Of a stretch of 6,803 bases of DNA, positions 1 through 5,131 are shown piece after piece. This DNA comes from Methanolobus sp. UBA32 (GTDB taxonomy: Archaea > Halobacteriota > Methanosarcinia > Methanosarcinales > Methanosarcinaceae), in the NCBI GenBank assembly GCA_002507205.1, contig DAZF01000034.1, forward strand, positions 532 through 7,334. The letters run 5' to 3'. The notes beneath the pieces were generated by a model, which was not told where the DNA came from, searched no databases, and saw only the letters and a program-made list of their open reading frames with translations. The first letter of the stretch is position 1. Each line of letters begins with the position of its first letter. Position numbers and translations under genes: made by a program.

Positions 1-1
1 G

Positions 2-103
2 CTTCTTACGGAGAGGACCGAACTTACCCAAAAAGATATGCTCAATGCGGTAGCATCATTCGATGAAAGAGCAGTTATCAAAACCAATGAATACGAAGAA
101 TAA
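2..103 (+). CDS. C-terminal fragment of an unidentified protein
   Basis: An open frame runs from the left edge to a TAA at 101-103 and encodes about 33 residues. The segment is hydrophilic and charged, with the motif LTQKDMLNAVASFDERAV, and ends in NEYEE. Its start and most of the protein lie outside the window. It shares frame sense and strand with the phosphodiesterase gene that begins 18 bases downstream, and no promoter-like stretch separates them, so the two are probably one transcription unit. I do not recognise the family from this tail, and no function is proposed. The frame is believable because its stop sits just before a ribosome-binding site and a well-supported gene, but it is short. 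Confidence 0.55.
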   Translation, partial: LLTERTELTQKDMLNAVASFDERAVIKTNEYEE

Positions 104-121
104 GCACATAAAGGACAATTC

Positions 122-865
122 ATGAAGATTACACTTCTTGGGACAGGAGATGCTACCGGTACTCCTGTTATTGGTTGTAATTGTCCTACATGCCAGGATG
201 CCCATAAAGGCGGTAAAAGCCAGAGAACCAGATTTGCCATCCTTGTGGAGTCATCAGAAGGTAGTGTGCTGGTGGATACAGGCCCCGATCTCCGATATCA
301 GTTGCTCAGGCAAAATACGAAACGCATTGATGGAGTAATATGGACACACGGTCATTACGATCATTTTGCAGGTTTTGTCGAATTCCACAGGGTCCAGTAT
401 AATGTGGATGTTTACGGACTGCCTGAAACACTTGAATATATTCTCGGTTACCTGCAGTTCCTTCATCCTAAAAAGCATGAAAGGAATCTGTATGAACCTT
501 TTGAGCTTATTGGTCTTGAATTCACTCTTTTTGAGGTCATACACCCGCCTGTGAAAAGATCAGTAGGCGTGATGATACGGGATGGCAATACAAAAGTGGT
601 CATCACCGGAGATACTCAAAGAGACATTCCACAGAAGAGTATCGATATCATTATGGAACCAGACCTGTTGATTGCTGATGCCATTGTCCCGCCTACAGTA
701 CAGGTCAAAAAACATATGAACACGACAGAAGCCATGGACCTGGCTGAAGAGATTAAAGCAAAAAAAGTGGTATTCACACATCTTAGCCATTTCTTCAAGC
801 CTCATGAGGAGGCAGTCAAAGAATATCCCCTGGGATATGACGGCATGGTTTTTGAATACCTTTGA
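122..865 (+). CDS. PhnP-like metallo-beta-lactamase-fold phosphodiesterase
   Basis: A 247-residue cytosolic protein of the metallo-beta-lactamase superfamily, close in layout to PhnP, the phosphoribosyl 1,2-cyclic phosphate phosphodiesterase. The metal-site motif TH-x-H-x-DH is at residues 75-81 (H76, H78, D80, H81). Further expected ligands are H141, D164 in the motif ITGDT, and H220 in FTHLSH. A second signature of the PhnP group is also present: C19, C21 and C24 (C-x-C-x2-C) plus H223, three residues after the H220 ligand, which would form the structural zinc site. The length matches the family. The start is ATG 122, preceded by AAAGGA at 110-115. No C-P lyase genes are in view, so a phosphonate role is not supported; another cyclic phosphodiester or a general hydrolase role is possible. 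Fold assignment is firm, the substrate is not. Confidence 0.9.
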   Translation: MKITLLGTGDATGTPVIGCNCPTCQDAHKGGKSQRTRFAILVESSEGSVLVDTGPDLRYQLLRQNTKRIDGVIWTHGHYDHFAGFVEFHRVQYNVDVYGLPETLEYILGYLQFLHPKKHERNLYEPFELIGLEFTLFEVIHPPVKRSVGVMIRDGNTKVVITGDTQRDIPQKSIDIIMEPDLLIADAIVPPTVQVKKHMNTTEAMDLAEEIKAKKVVFTHLSHFFKPHEEAVKEYPLGYDGMVFEYL

Positions 866-867
866 GT

Positions 868-1779
868 TTAGTCCTTTCCTTTCTTTTTTGGAACAACTAC
901 CCTTTTCTCGATATCATTACGGATCATTGCCAGTTTTTTCTTTTGAAGCTGGTATCTGAAAAATACAAAAATCGCGAAAAGACCAAGGATGGTTCCCGCA
1001 ATAGCCAAACCTCTGGGTGCTGATGTTGTGTAGAACTTAACGCTGATTAGTTTTGGGACCGGGTCTATTTCTGCCGGTTGCTCCTGAGAATACCTTCCCA
1101 GCATGCTCAGAAAACCAGTGGTTGTCACTTCATTACGCCATACAAGATTTTCACGGCCTTCTGCATCAATATAATATTCATCGGGCGAAGGTTTGGCCTT
1201 GCCTATGAGTGAGTTACCGGTGGTGAATCCTTGCGGCAAAACAAAACGAACCACAGACGGGGGAGTTGTGATATATATAAAATCCTGGCCCAGTGGTGTT
1301 GACATTGTATAAGCTACAAACCCTGTCATGGGTTCTTCAAATGTAACGAACACGTGCTTTTGTCCGCGAATAACGTCTTCCGTAATTGTATAATTAATAT
1401 CAGAGCCGTTTTCCATCACTGAAAAATCAGTGAATTGTTCCAGTGTCGCGTTGGTTTTGTTAGAGACATCCCCCAGTACAACAATATTGCTCACAACCTC
1501 ATTGTCCGAAGTGCTCAGATCTTCCAGAGGAATAATATCAATAACTGATTCGTTATCGATTATTGAAACAACTTTTGCAGACCCATTCTTTGAGAGATAG
1601 AAAGTATGTGTCGGAATTAAAACATCATCAGCATAACTATCGTTAAGAAAAACATCAAACTCGTATGCAGATACCTCCTGCTGAGCATCTTCCCCTACAG
1701 GCACAAGATCATCTATGCAGCCAGCTGCAAGGATAACAAGACCAAGAAGACACAATATCAGGATCAAATGTTTTTTCAT
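868..1779 (-). CDS. predicted lipoprotein with C-terminal transmembrane anchor (DUF5803-like)
   Basis: A 303-residue protein with a lipoprotein signal peptide: MKKH, a hydrophobic run, then lipobox LAAGC with the modified Cys at residue 21. Residues about 22-257 form an acidic, Asn/Thr-rich, beta-type extracytoplasmic region with several N-x-S/T sequons. A single membrane helix lies at about 258-275, followed by a very basic tail (RYQLQKKK...PKKKGKD), which by the positive-inside rule should be cytoplasmic. The order of parts (lipobox, beta domain with a VLPQGF segment, short spacer, C-terminal helix, basic tail) resembles my recollection of archaeal DUF5803 proteins; this family call is tentative. 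Function unknown. The start is ATG 1779 with GGTG at 1785-1788. It lies 123 bases downstream of the ABC-2 permease on the same strand, and its 3' end is 2 bases from the convergent phosphodiesterase gene. Confidence 0.8.
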   Translation of the reverse strand: MKKHLILILCLLGLVILAAGCIDDLVPVGEDAQQEVSAYEFDVFLNDSYADDVLIPTHTFYLSKNGSAKVVSIIDNESVIDIIPLEDLSTSDNEVVSNIVVLGDVSNKTNATLEQFTDFSVMENGSDINYTITEDVIRGQKHVFVTFEEPMTGFVAYTMSTPLGQDFIYITTPPSVVRFVLPQGFTTGNSLIGKAKPSPDEYYIDAEGRENLVWRNEVTTTGFLSMLGRYSQEQPAEIDPVPKLISVKFYTTSAPRGLAIAGTILGLFAIFVFFRYQLQKKKLAMIRNDIEKRVVVPKKKGKD

Positions 1780-1784
1780 TGCTA

Positions 1785-1836
1785 CACCAATTGATTATTT
1801 ATTTTATCAAACTATCGCTACATATTCCATAAATAA
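1785..1836 (-). promoter_or_regulatory. candidate promoter and leader of the lipoprotein gene
   Basis: On the minus strand a TATA-like TTATTTATG (1828-1836) would place transcription start near 1806, giving a leader of roughly 27 bases that keeps the GGTG ribosome-binding site at 1785-1788. An imperfect palindrome with arms TTGAT/ATCAA occupies 1791-1810, right at the predicted start site. All of this is inferred from composition and spacing. The gene could equally be read through from the upstream ABC-2 permease. Confidence 0.35.
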
Positions 1837-1902
1837 GCAGGCAAATACATCTATAATACTCTGAAATATGATATATGCCTTCTTTTCGCCCATTGTATTT
1901 GC

Positions 1903-2694
1903 TCAGATTACCAGCCTTTTCTTCATGAGATTTATCGAAAGTATCAGCAAAATTATACTTGCAAACAGGATCCAGGTAATATCAAACAACAGGGATGTTG
2001 CCAGTGTTCCGAATGTCAGTGACCTTATAACGTTCACCATGTGTGTCAGTGGCAAAAAAGCAATGGCAAAATATTGTACTGGCACCGGAAGAGCACTCAG
2101 GGGGAAGAATGTACCACTGAAAAGGAACATTGGGGTTATGAATAACAGTATTGGATAGCTCAGAGACATTATATTTGGAGTCACTGCCGTAAAACACATA
2201 CCAATAGCTGCAAACAGAAGCCCTCCAAGGAATGCGAATGGGATTATAAGAAGTGAGTATTTCAAATCGATTAGGCCGAAGAGAGCGATGACTGGAATCA
2301 TTACAGTTGCGTTTATCATACTCCGGGTAGCTCCCCACAGAAGTTCACCCGCGATCACATCCTCGATTGTCAGAGGAGTTGCAATGATCGCATCGAATGT
2401 CTTCTGGTAGTACATCCTGACATAGGAACTATAGCTACACTCAAAAAATGCTGCATACATGACTGAAACAGCTATCAATGCAGGAGCTATGAATCGGGCA
2501 TACGGAACACCGTCAATGCTCTCAATGAATTTCCCCAGGCCAAAACCCAGTGCTATCAGATACATTATCGGTTCAAGGAAAGGAGGAAGGAAATTCAATT
2601 TCACATCCTTCATGAAAACATCCTTGTTCCGCTGCCAGACCTTATATGACCTGGAACTTATGCCAGGAATCCTGAAGTAATCGACCAGTTTCAT
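1903..2694 (-). CDS. ABC-2 type exporter permease (NodJ/DrrB-like)
   Basis: A 263-residue integral membrane protein with about six hydrophobic segments (roughly residues 36-57, 68-87, 126-144, 148-172, 180-200, 235-257), as expected of an ABC-2 permease. Family features include the YARFIAPALIA...FFECSYSSY stretch (residues about 65-90), typical of NodJ/DrrB-type exporters, and the cytoplasmic segment FDAIIATPLTIEDVIAGEL, which in this family contacts the ATPase. It should form the membrane channel of an exporter with the ATPase encoded just upstream; two copies of each would make the complex. The start ATG (2692-2694) overlaps the ATPase stop as ATGA. A strong AGGAGG ribosome-binding site (2704-2709) lies inside the ATPase gene, 9 bases away. 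The substrate cannot be read from the sequence; drugs, lipids or polysaccharides are known for relatives. Confidence 0.92.
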   Translation of the reverse strand: MKLVDYFRIPGISSRSYKVWQRNKDVFMKDVKLNFLPPFLEPIMYLIALGFGLGKFIESIDGVPYARFIAPALIAVSVMYAAFFECSYSSYVRMYYQKTFDAIIATPLTIEDVIAGELLWGATRSMINATVMIPVIALFGLIDLKYSLLIIPFAFLGGLLFAAIGMCFTAVTPNIMSLSYPILLFITPMFLFSGTFFPLSALPVPVQYFAIAFLPLTHMVNVIRSLTFGTLATSLLFDITWILFASIILLILSINLMKKRLVI

Positions 2695-3608
2695 TCCCGA
2701 AGCCTCCTGCCTGTAAGTTTAAGGAAGACATCTTCAAGTGTTGCCGGCCTTGCGCTTATCTTTGAGAGAGAACACTCCATGAGCAGATATTCCGATAGCT
2801 CCATGGCATTGTCAGGGTAAATGTGAACAAGATCCCCAATAATTTCGTAGTTGGCTTCTTTTTTTATGAGACACTCCAGAAGTTGCGGGCTGTGTTCTGC
2901 CTCGATGATATCCGAACCTATGAATTCCTCAATAACTCCGCGGGGACTGCCTTCAACCAGTATCTTCCCATTGTCCATAACCACAAGCCTCTCACAGAGC
3001 TTTTCCACCTCATCAAGGTAGTGGGAAGTGAGAACGATGGTTACTCCCTGCTTTTGAAGACTGCGTAGCTTTTCCCAGATGAGATGACGTGCCTGCGGGT
3101 CAAGTCCGACTGTGGGTTCATCGAGTATTAAAAGCCGGGGGCGATTTATTAGTGCCCTTGCCAGGACAAGCCTGCGCTTCATTCCTCCTGACAGGCTTTC
3201 TGTCATAACATCCCTCTTTTCCTGGAGATGCACAAAATCCAGCAATTCCTCTATTCTTTTTTCCGCTTCTTCCCTGGGAATGTCAAAATATCTGGAATAG
3301 ACAAGCAGGTTCTCATAGACCGTAAAATCCCCGTCAAGATTGTTCTCCTGCGGAACAACTCCCATGAAGGATTTTATTTCTCTCTGATGAGTGGAAACAT
3401 CCATCCCCAAGACATCGAGTTTACCCCCTGTCACCGGGGAAACACATTGTATCATTCGCATGGTAGTCGTCTTGCCCGCCCCGTTGGGACCGAGGAAGCC
3501 GAACATCTCACCTTCATCAATACTGAAACTTATATTGTTCACAGCCACAAGGTCTTTGAATGATTTTTGCAGGTTCTTTGCTACTATTATGGGAGCGATT
3601 GATACCAC
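2691..3608 (-). CDS. ABC-2 type exporter ATP-binding protein (DrrA/NodI-like)
   Basis: A 305-residue cytoplasmic ATPase with a complete set of ABC motifs: Walker A GPNGAGKTT (40-48), Q-loop Q87, signature LSGGM (139-143), Walker B LLILDEP (159-165) with catalytic E164, D-loop GLDPQ, and switch H196. The C-terminal ~90 residues after the nucleotide-binding domain, ending PATLEDVFLKLTGRRL, are the usual tail of DrrA/NodI-type exporter ATPases. It powers the permease encoded by the overlapping downstream gene. The start is a GTG at 3606-3608. No ATG, GTG or TTG follows before the conserved IIVAKNLQKSF segment, and upstream codons reach a stop without another start. The best Shine-Dalgarno-like string, AAAGGTGG, overlaps the GTG itself and could not serve it, so a leaderless mRNA is possible. 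Exporter class is firm, substrate unknown. Confidence 0.93.
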   Translation of the reverse strand: MVSIAPIIVAKNLQKSFKDLVAVNNISFSIDEGEMFGFLGPNGAGKTTTMRMIQCVSPVTGGKLDVLGMDVSTHQREIKSFMGVVPQENNLDGDFTVYENLLVYSRYFDIPREEAEKRIEELLDFVHLQEKRDVMTESLSGGMKRRLVLARALINRPRLLILDEPTVGLDPQARHLIWEKLRSLQKQGVTIVLTSHYLDEVEKLCERLVVMDNGKILVEGSPRGVIEEFIGSDIIEAEHSPQLLECLIKKEANYEIIGDLVHIYPDNAMELSEYLLMECSLSKISARPATLEDVFLKLTGRRLRE

Positions 3609-3632
3609 CTTTATGGAAGTTGGAAAGGTTTG

Positions 3633-3692
3633 GTATTAATGATTACGACTGGGTAATGGGTTTTGCAGATAACATGCAAACAGTATTTTAAC
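3633..3692 (-). promoter_or_regulatory. candidate promoter region of the ABC-2 exporter operon
   Basis: Two minus-strand TATA-like sites can be seen. ATTAATAC (3633-3640) lies about 25-28 bases before the GTG start and would give a leaderless transcript. TTAAAATAC (3684-3692) would give a leader of roughly 50 bases. Between them is a dyad, TTTGCA (3662-3667) and TGCAAA (3675-3680), separated by 7 bases, which could be a regulator site. Which TATA is used cannot be decided from sequence alone. Confidence 0.3.
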
Positions 3693-3723
3693 TATAAAAT
3701 CTATACTAGATAAATCAGGAGAT
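3684..3723 (+). promoter_or_regulatory. promoter and ribosome-binding site of the fasciclin gene
   Basis: An A/T-rich stretch at 3684-3700 contains TATTTTAA and TATAAAAT, either of which could serve as a TATA box. It is followed by AGGAGAT at 3717-3723, a good Shine-Dalgarno match 6 bases before the ATG at 3730. The upstream TATTTTAA fits better, because transcription would then begin near 3714 and keep the ribosome-binding site intact. Confidence 0.45.
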
Positions 3724-3729
3724 CTTACA

Positions 3730-4137
3730 ATGACCGAACTGAAAAATCTGATCGCAACAGCAAAGGAAAAGGGTTCCTTCCCAACCCTCATGAAAGCAGC
3801 GGAGAAACTCAAGCTCATAAATAAGTACAGCAATGAGGGACCATTCACCATTTTTGCACCGGTTGAATCGGCTTTTGAACAAATTCCAGATGAAGTCGTT
3901 GATGAATCCTTTGATGACCACGGATACCTTCTTGGTATTATCAACTATCACATAGTGGAAGGAAAATATACTACAGCGGACCTTGCAGGACTTACAGAAC
4001 TCGAAACCATAAGCGGGAACAAACTGAAGATCACTGTCAAGGATGGAATTAAGGTCGATACTGCAAAGATAATTGAAGCGGATATAGAATGCAGTAATGG
4101 AATCATCCACGCTATTGATGAAATACTGGTTCCGTGA
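3730..4137 (+). CDS. single-domain fasciclin (FAS1) protein without export signal
   Basis: A 135-residue protein that is a single FAS1 domain from end to end. The H1 segment is GPFTIFAPVESAFEQIP (37-53), the central conserved YH pair is at residues 73-74 in NYHIVEGKY, and the H2 segment NGIIHAIDEILVP closes the protein (123-135). FAS1 domains are usually cell-surface adhesion or ligand-binding modules. This one has no signal peptide, lipobox or membrane helix: the first residues are MTELKNLIATAKEKG, so it should stay in the cytoplasm unless it uses an unrecognised route. The start ATG 3730 is well set by AGGAGAT at 3717-3723. It is transcribed alone, divergent from the ABC exporter and convergent with tRNA-Pro, and a T7 run follows 15 bases after the stop. 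Its ligand and role are unknown. Confidence 0.92.
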   Translation: MTELKNLIATAKEKGSFPTLMKAAEKLKLINKYSNEGPFTIFAPVESAFEQIPDEVVDESFDDHGYLLGIINYHIVEGKYTTADLAGLTELETISGNKLKITVKDGIKVDTAKIIEADIECSNGIIHAIDEILVP

Positions 4138-4152
4138 AAATTCTAACTACTC

Positions 4153-4159
4153 TTTTTTT
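4153..4159 (+). terminator. oligo-T terminator of the fasciclin gene
   Basis: Seven T residues begin 15 bases after the fasciclin stop codon and are flanked by CTC and GAG. Archaeal transcription commonly ends at such T-runs without a hairpin. The stronger hairpin at 4171-4197 lies beyond it and may act as a backup. Confidence 0.55.
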
Positions 4160-4170
4160 GAGCACTATAC

Positions 4171-4197
4171 GAGGTATAACACTACGTGTAATACCTC
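4171..4197. repeat. inverted repeat / hairpin between fasciclin and tRNA-Pro genes
   Basis: Outer arms GAGGTAT and ATACCTC pair perfectly over 7 bp. After one A/A mismatch, inner arms ACAC and GTGT pair over 4 bp around a TAC loop. The element lies in the 79-base gap between two convergent genes, 20 bases past the mature 3' end of tRNA-Pro and just after the T-run that follows the fasciclin gene. A shared transcription end, an RNA-stability or processing hairpin, or a protein-binding palindrome are all possible. Confidence 0.6.
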
Positions 4198-4216
4198 ATA
4201 AATCAATAATAGAAAT

Positions 4217-4294
4217 TGGTGGGACTGCGGAGATTTGAACTCCAGTCGCTAGACCCCCAGCCTAACAGGATGGACCAGGCTACCCTACAGTCCC
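4217..4294 (-). tRNA. tRNA-Pro (anticodon GGG), CCA encoded
   Basis: The minus strand folds into a full cloverleaf without intron. The acceptor stem GGGACTG (4288-4294) pairs with CAGTCCC (4221-4227) over seven perfect pairs. The D arm is GGGT with TCCT around loop AGCCTGGTCCA. The anticodon stem TTAGG/TCTAG encloses loop CTGGGGG with T33 and anticodon GGG at 4256-4258. A 4-base variable region, CGAC, follows, then T stem TGGAG/CTCCG with loop TTCAAAT. Discriminator A73 and CCA (4217-4219) are in the DNA. GGG reads proline codons CCC and CCU. The D stem has a T13-T22 mismatch and a G10-T25 wobble, which I believe also occur in other archaeal tRNA-Pro. It lies 80 bases downstream of ribB on the same strand, with its own TATA-like site. 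Confidence 0.95.
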
Positions 4295-4322
4295 GCAGGA
4301 TTGTAACTAGATATACATTACA

Positions 4323-4337
4323 GTATTTTAGTGTTTC
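4323..4337 (-). promoter_or_regulatory. TATA box and upstream element of tRNA-Pro
   Basis: On the minus strand TAAAATAC (4323-4330) is preceded by GAAACAC (4331-4337), which resembles a TFB-recognition element. About 26 bases downstream of the box centre, transcription would start near 4300, six bases before the mature tRNA 5' end. A second A/T-rich string, TGTATATC, is closer, but would start transcription inside the tRNA. Confidence 0.5.
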
Positions 4338-4353
4338 CGAAAACAGAAGGTTC

Positions 4354-4360
4354 AAAAAAA
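4354..4360 (-). terminator. oligo-T terminator of the riboflavin operon
   Basis: On the minus strand a run of seven T residues begins 14 bases after the ribB stop codon, and a T4 stretch (4366-4369) comes slightly earlier. This fits the T-rich ends of archaeal transcripts and separates the rbkR-ribB unit from tRNA-Pro, whose TATA box follows directly. Confidence 0.55.
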
Positions 4361-4374
4361 TAACGAAAAGGGAG

Positions 4375-5100
4375 TTACTGAGAACTCAGCCAGATATCGT
4401 AAGCCTCAACGACTTCCTCACCTTCGACAAAGACAAGGTTGTGGTCTTCACCATACTGTTTTGCATCACCTTTTGCAAGAGCTCTGCCGTTTTGATCATC
4501 CAGCATCTCACAGACTACCATTACAGGAGTTATACCTGCTATCTTTGCAAGGGCAATGGAGAGTTCTGTCTGTCCCATGCGTTCATGGACAAGCCCCTTT
4601 GCAGCACGCAGGGTTGCAACGTGTCCTGGCGTTCTGAACTCACTGCCAAAATGAACCTCTTCACCTGCAAGTGTCCTGTCAACTATCTCACCAAGTTTGT
4701 TGATGGTAAGTGCCCTGTCGTTGTCCGGAATCCCGGTGCGTGTGTCCCTGTGGTTTACCCATATGGAGAATGAGGAGCGTGAATCGTACTTGAGGTCTCC
4801 GCCTTTTTCCACTATCTTGTGGAGTGCGGTGCTGCACTGGTTGGCTTCCCTTACGATGTCTGCCATGAATGGAAGACCAAGTTCTTCGGATGCTTCGGAA
4901 TCAAGAGCAACACAGATAAGACCGCCTGCGTCTTTGCGCATCCACCTGACATCGGCAGGTGTTACGGCATTTGCAGCAATGGTGAAATCAGTCTCAGCCT
5001 CACGTCCCTCAAGATCGAAAAGCAGGATCATCTTACCATTCTGAAGAGCAGTTATAGCTTTCTGTATATTCTCACTGTATTCTTTTGCACCTGAATCCAT
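4375..5100 (-). CDS. ribB: 3,4-dihydroxy-2-butanone 4-phosphate synthase
   Basis: RibB converts ribulose 5-phosphate to formate and 3,4-dihydroxy-2-butanone 4-phosphate, the four-carbon unit of riboflavin. Numbering here runs from the longer GTG start at 5121. Family motifs are the acidic loop GREAETDF (39-46), WMRKDAGGLICVAL, NHRDTRTGIPDNDRALTI, FGSEFRTPGHVATLRAAKGL, and GQTELSIALAKIAGITPV. Oddly, the normally invariant metal-ligand His of GHTE is Gln (residue 184, codon 4570-4572), and the usual REGE is REAE. The rest is intact and there is no GTP cyclohydrolase II fusion, as in other archaea. I prefer the ATG at 5100 (241 residues): GTGAT lies 3 bases before it and the N terminus then fits shorter archaeal RibBs. 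A GTG at 5121 (248 residues, 10 bases after the kinase stop) is the alternative. It is cotranscribed with the riboflavin kinase. Confidence 0.93.
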   Translation of the reverse strand: MDSGAKEYSENIQKAITALQNGKMILLFDLEGREAETDFTIAANAVTPADVRWMRKDAGGLICVALDSEASEELGLPFMADIVREANQCSTALHKIVEKGGDLKYDSRSSFSIWVNHRDTRTGIPDNDRALTINKLGEIVDRTLAGEEVHFGSEFRTPGHVATLRAAKGLVHERMGQTELSIALAKIAGITPVMVVCEMLDDQNGRALAKGDAKQYGEDHNLVFVEGEEVVEAYDIWLSSQ

Positions 5101-5131
5101 TTTATCACTCACACTAATCACTTCTCGATCA

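Noticed and set aside
3228..3563. A 111-codon plus-strand open frame opposite the exporter ATPase
   Set aside because: It is antisense to all the ABC motifs and encodes no known domain, so it is best read as chance openness.
3681..4330. The shared 10-mer CAGTATTTTA at 3681-3690 and 4321-4330
   Set aside because: Both copies fall at TATA-like positions on the minus strand, but a 10-base A/T-rich match within 6.8 kb is expected by chance, so no repeat family is claimed.
4216..4773. A 185-codon plus-strand open frame crossing the tRNA-Pro gene and antisense to ribB
   Set aside because: It reads through a clear tRNA cloverleaf and through the strongly supported ribB gene on the other strand. 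Its predicted product has no recognisable motif.
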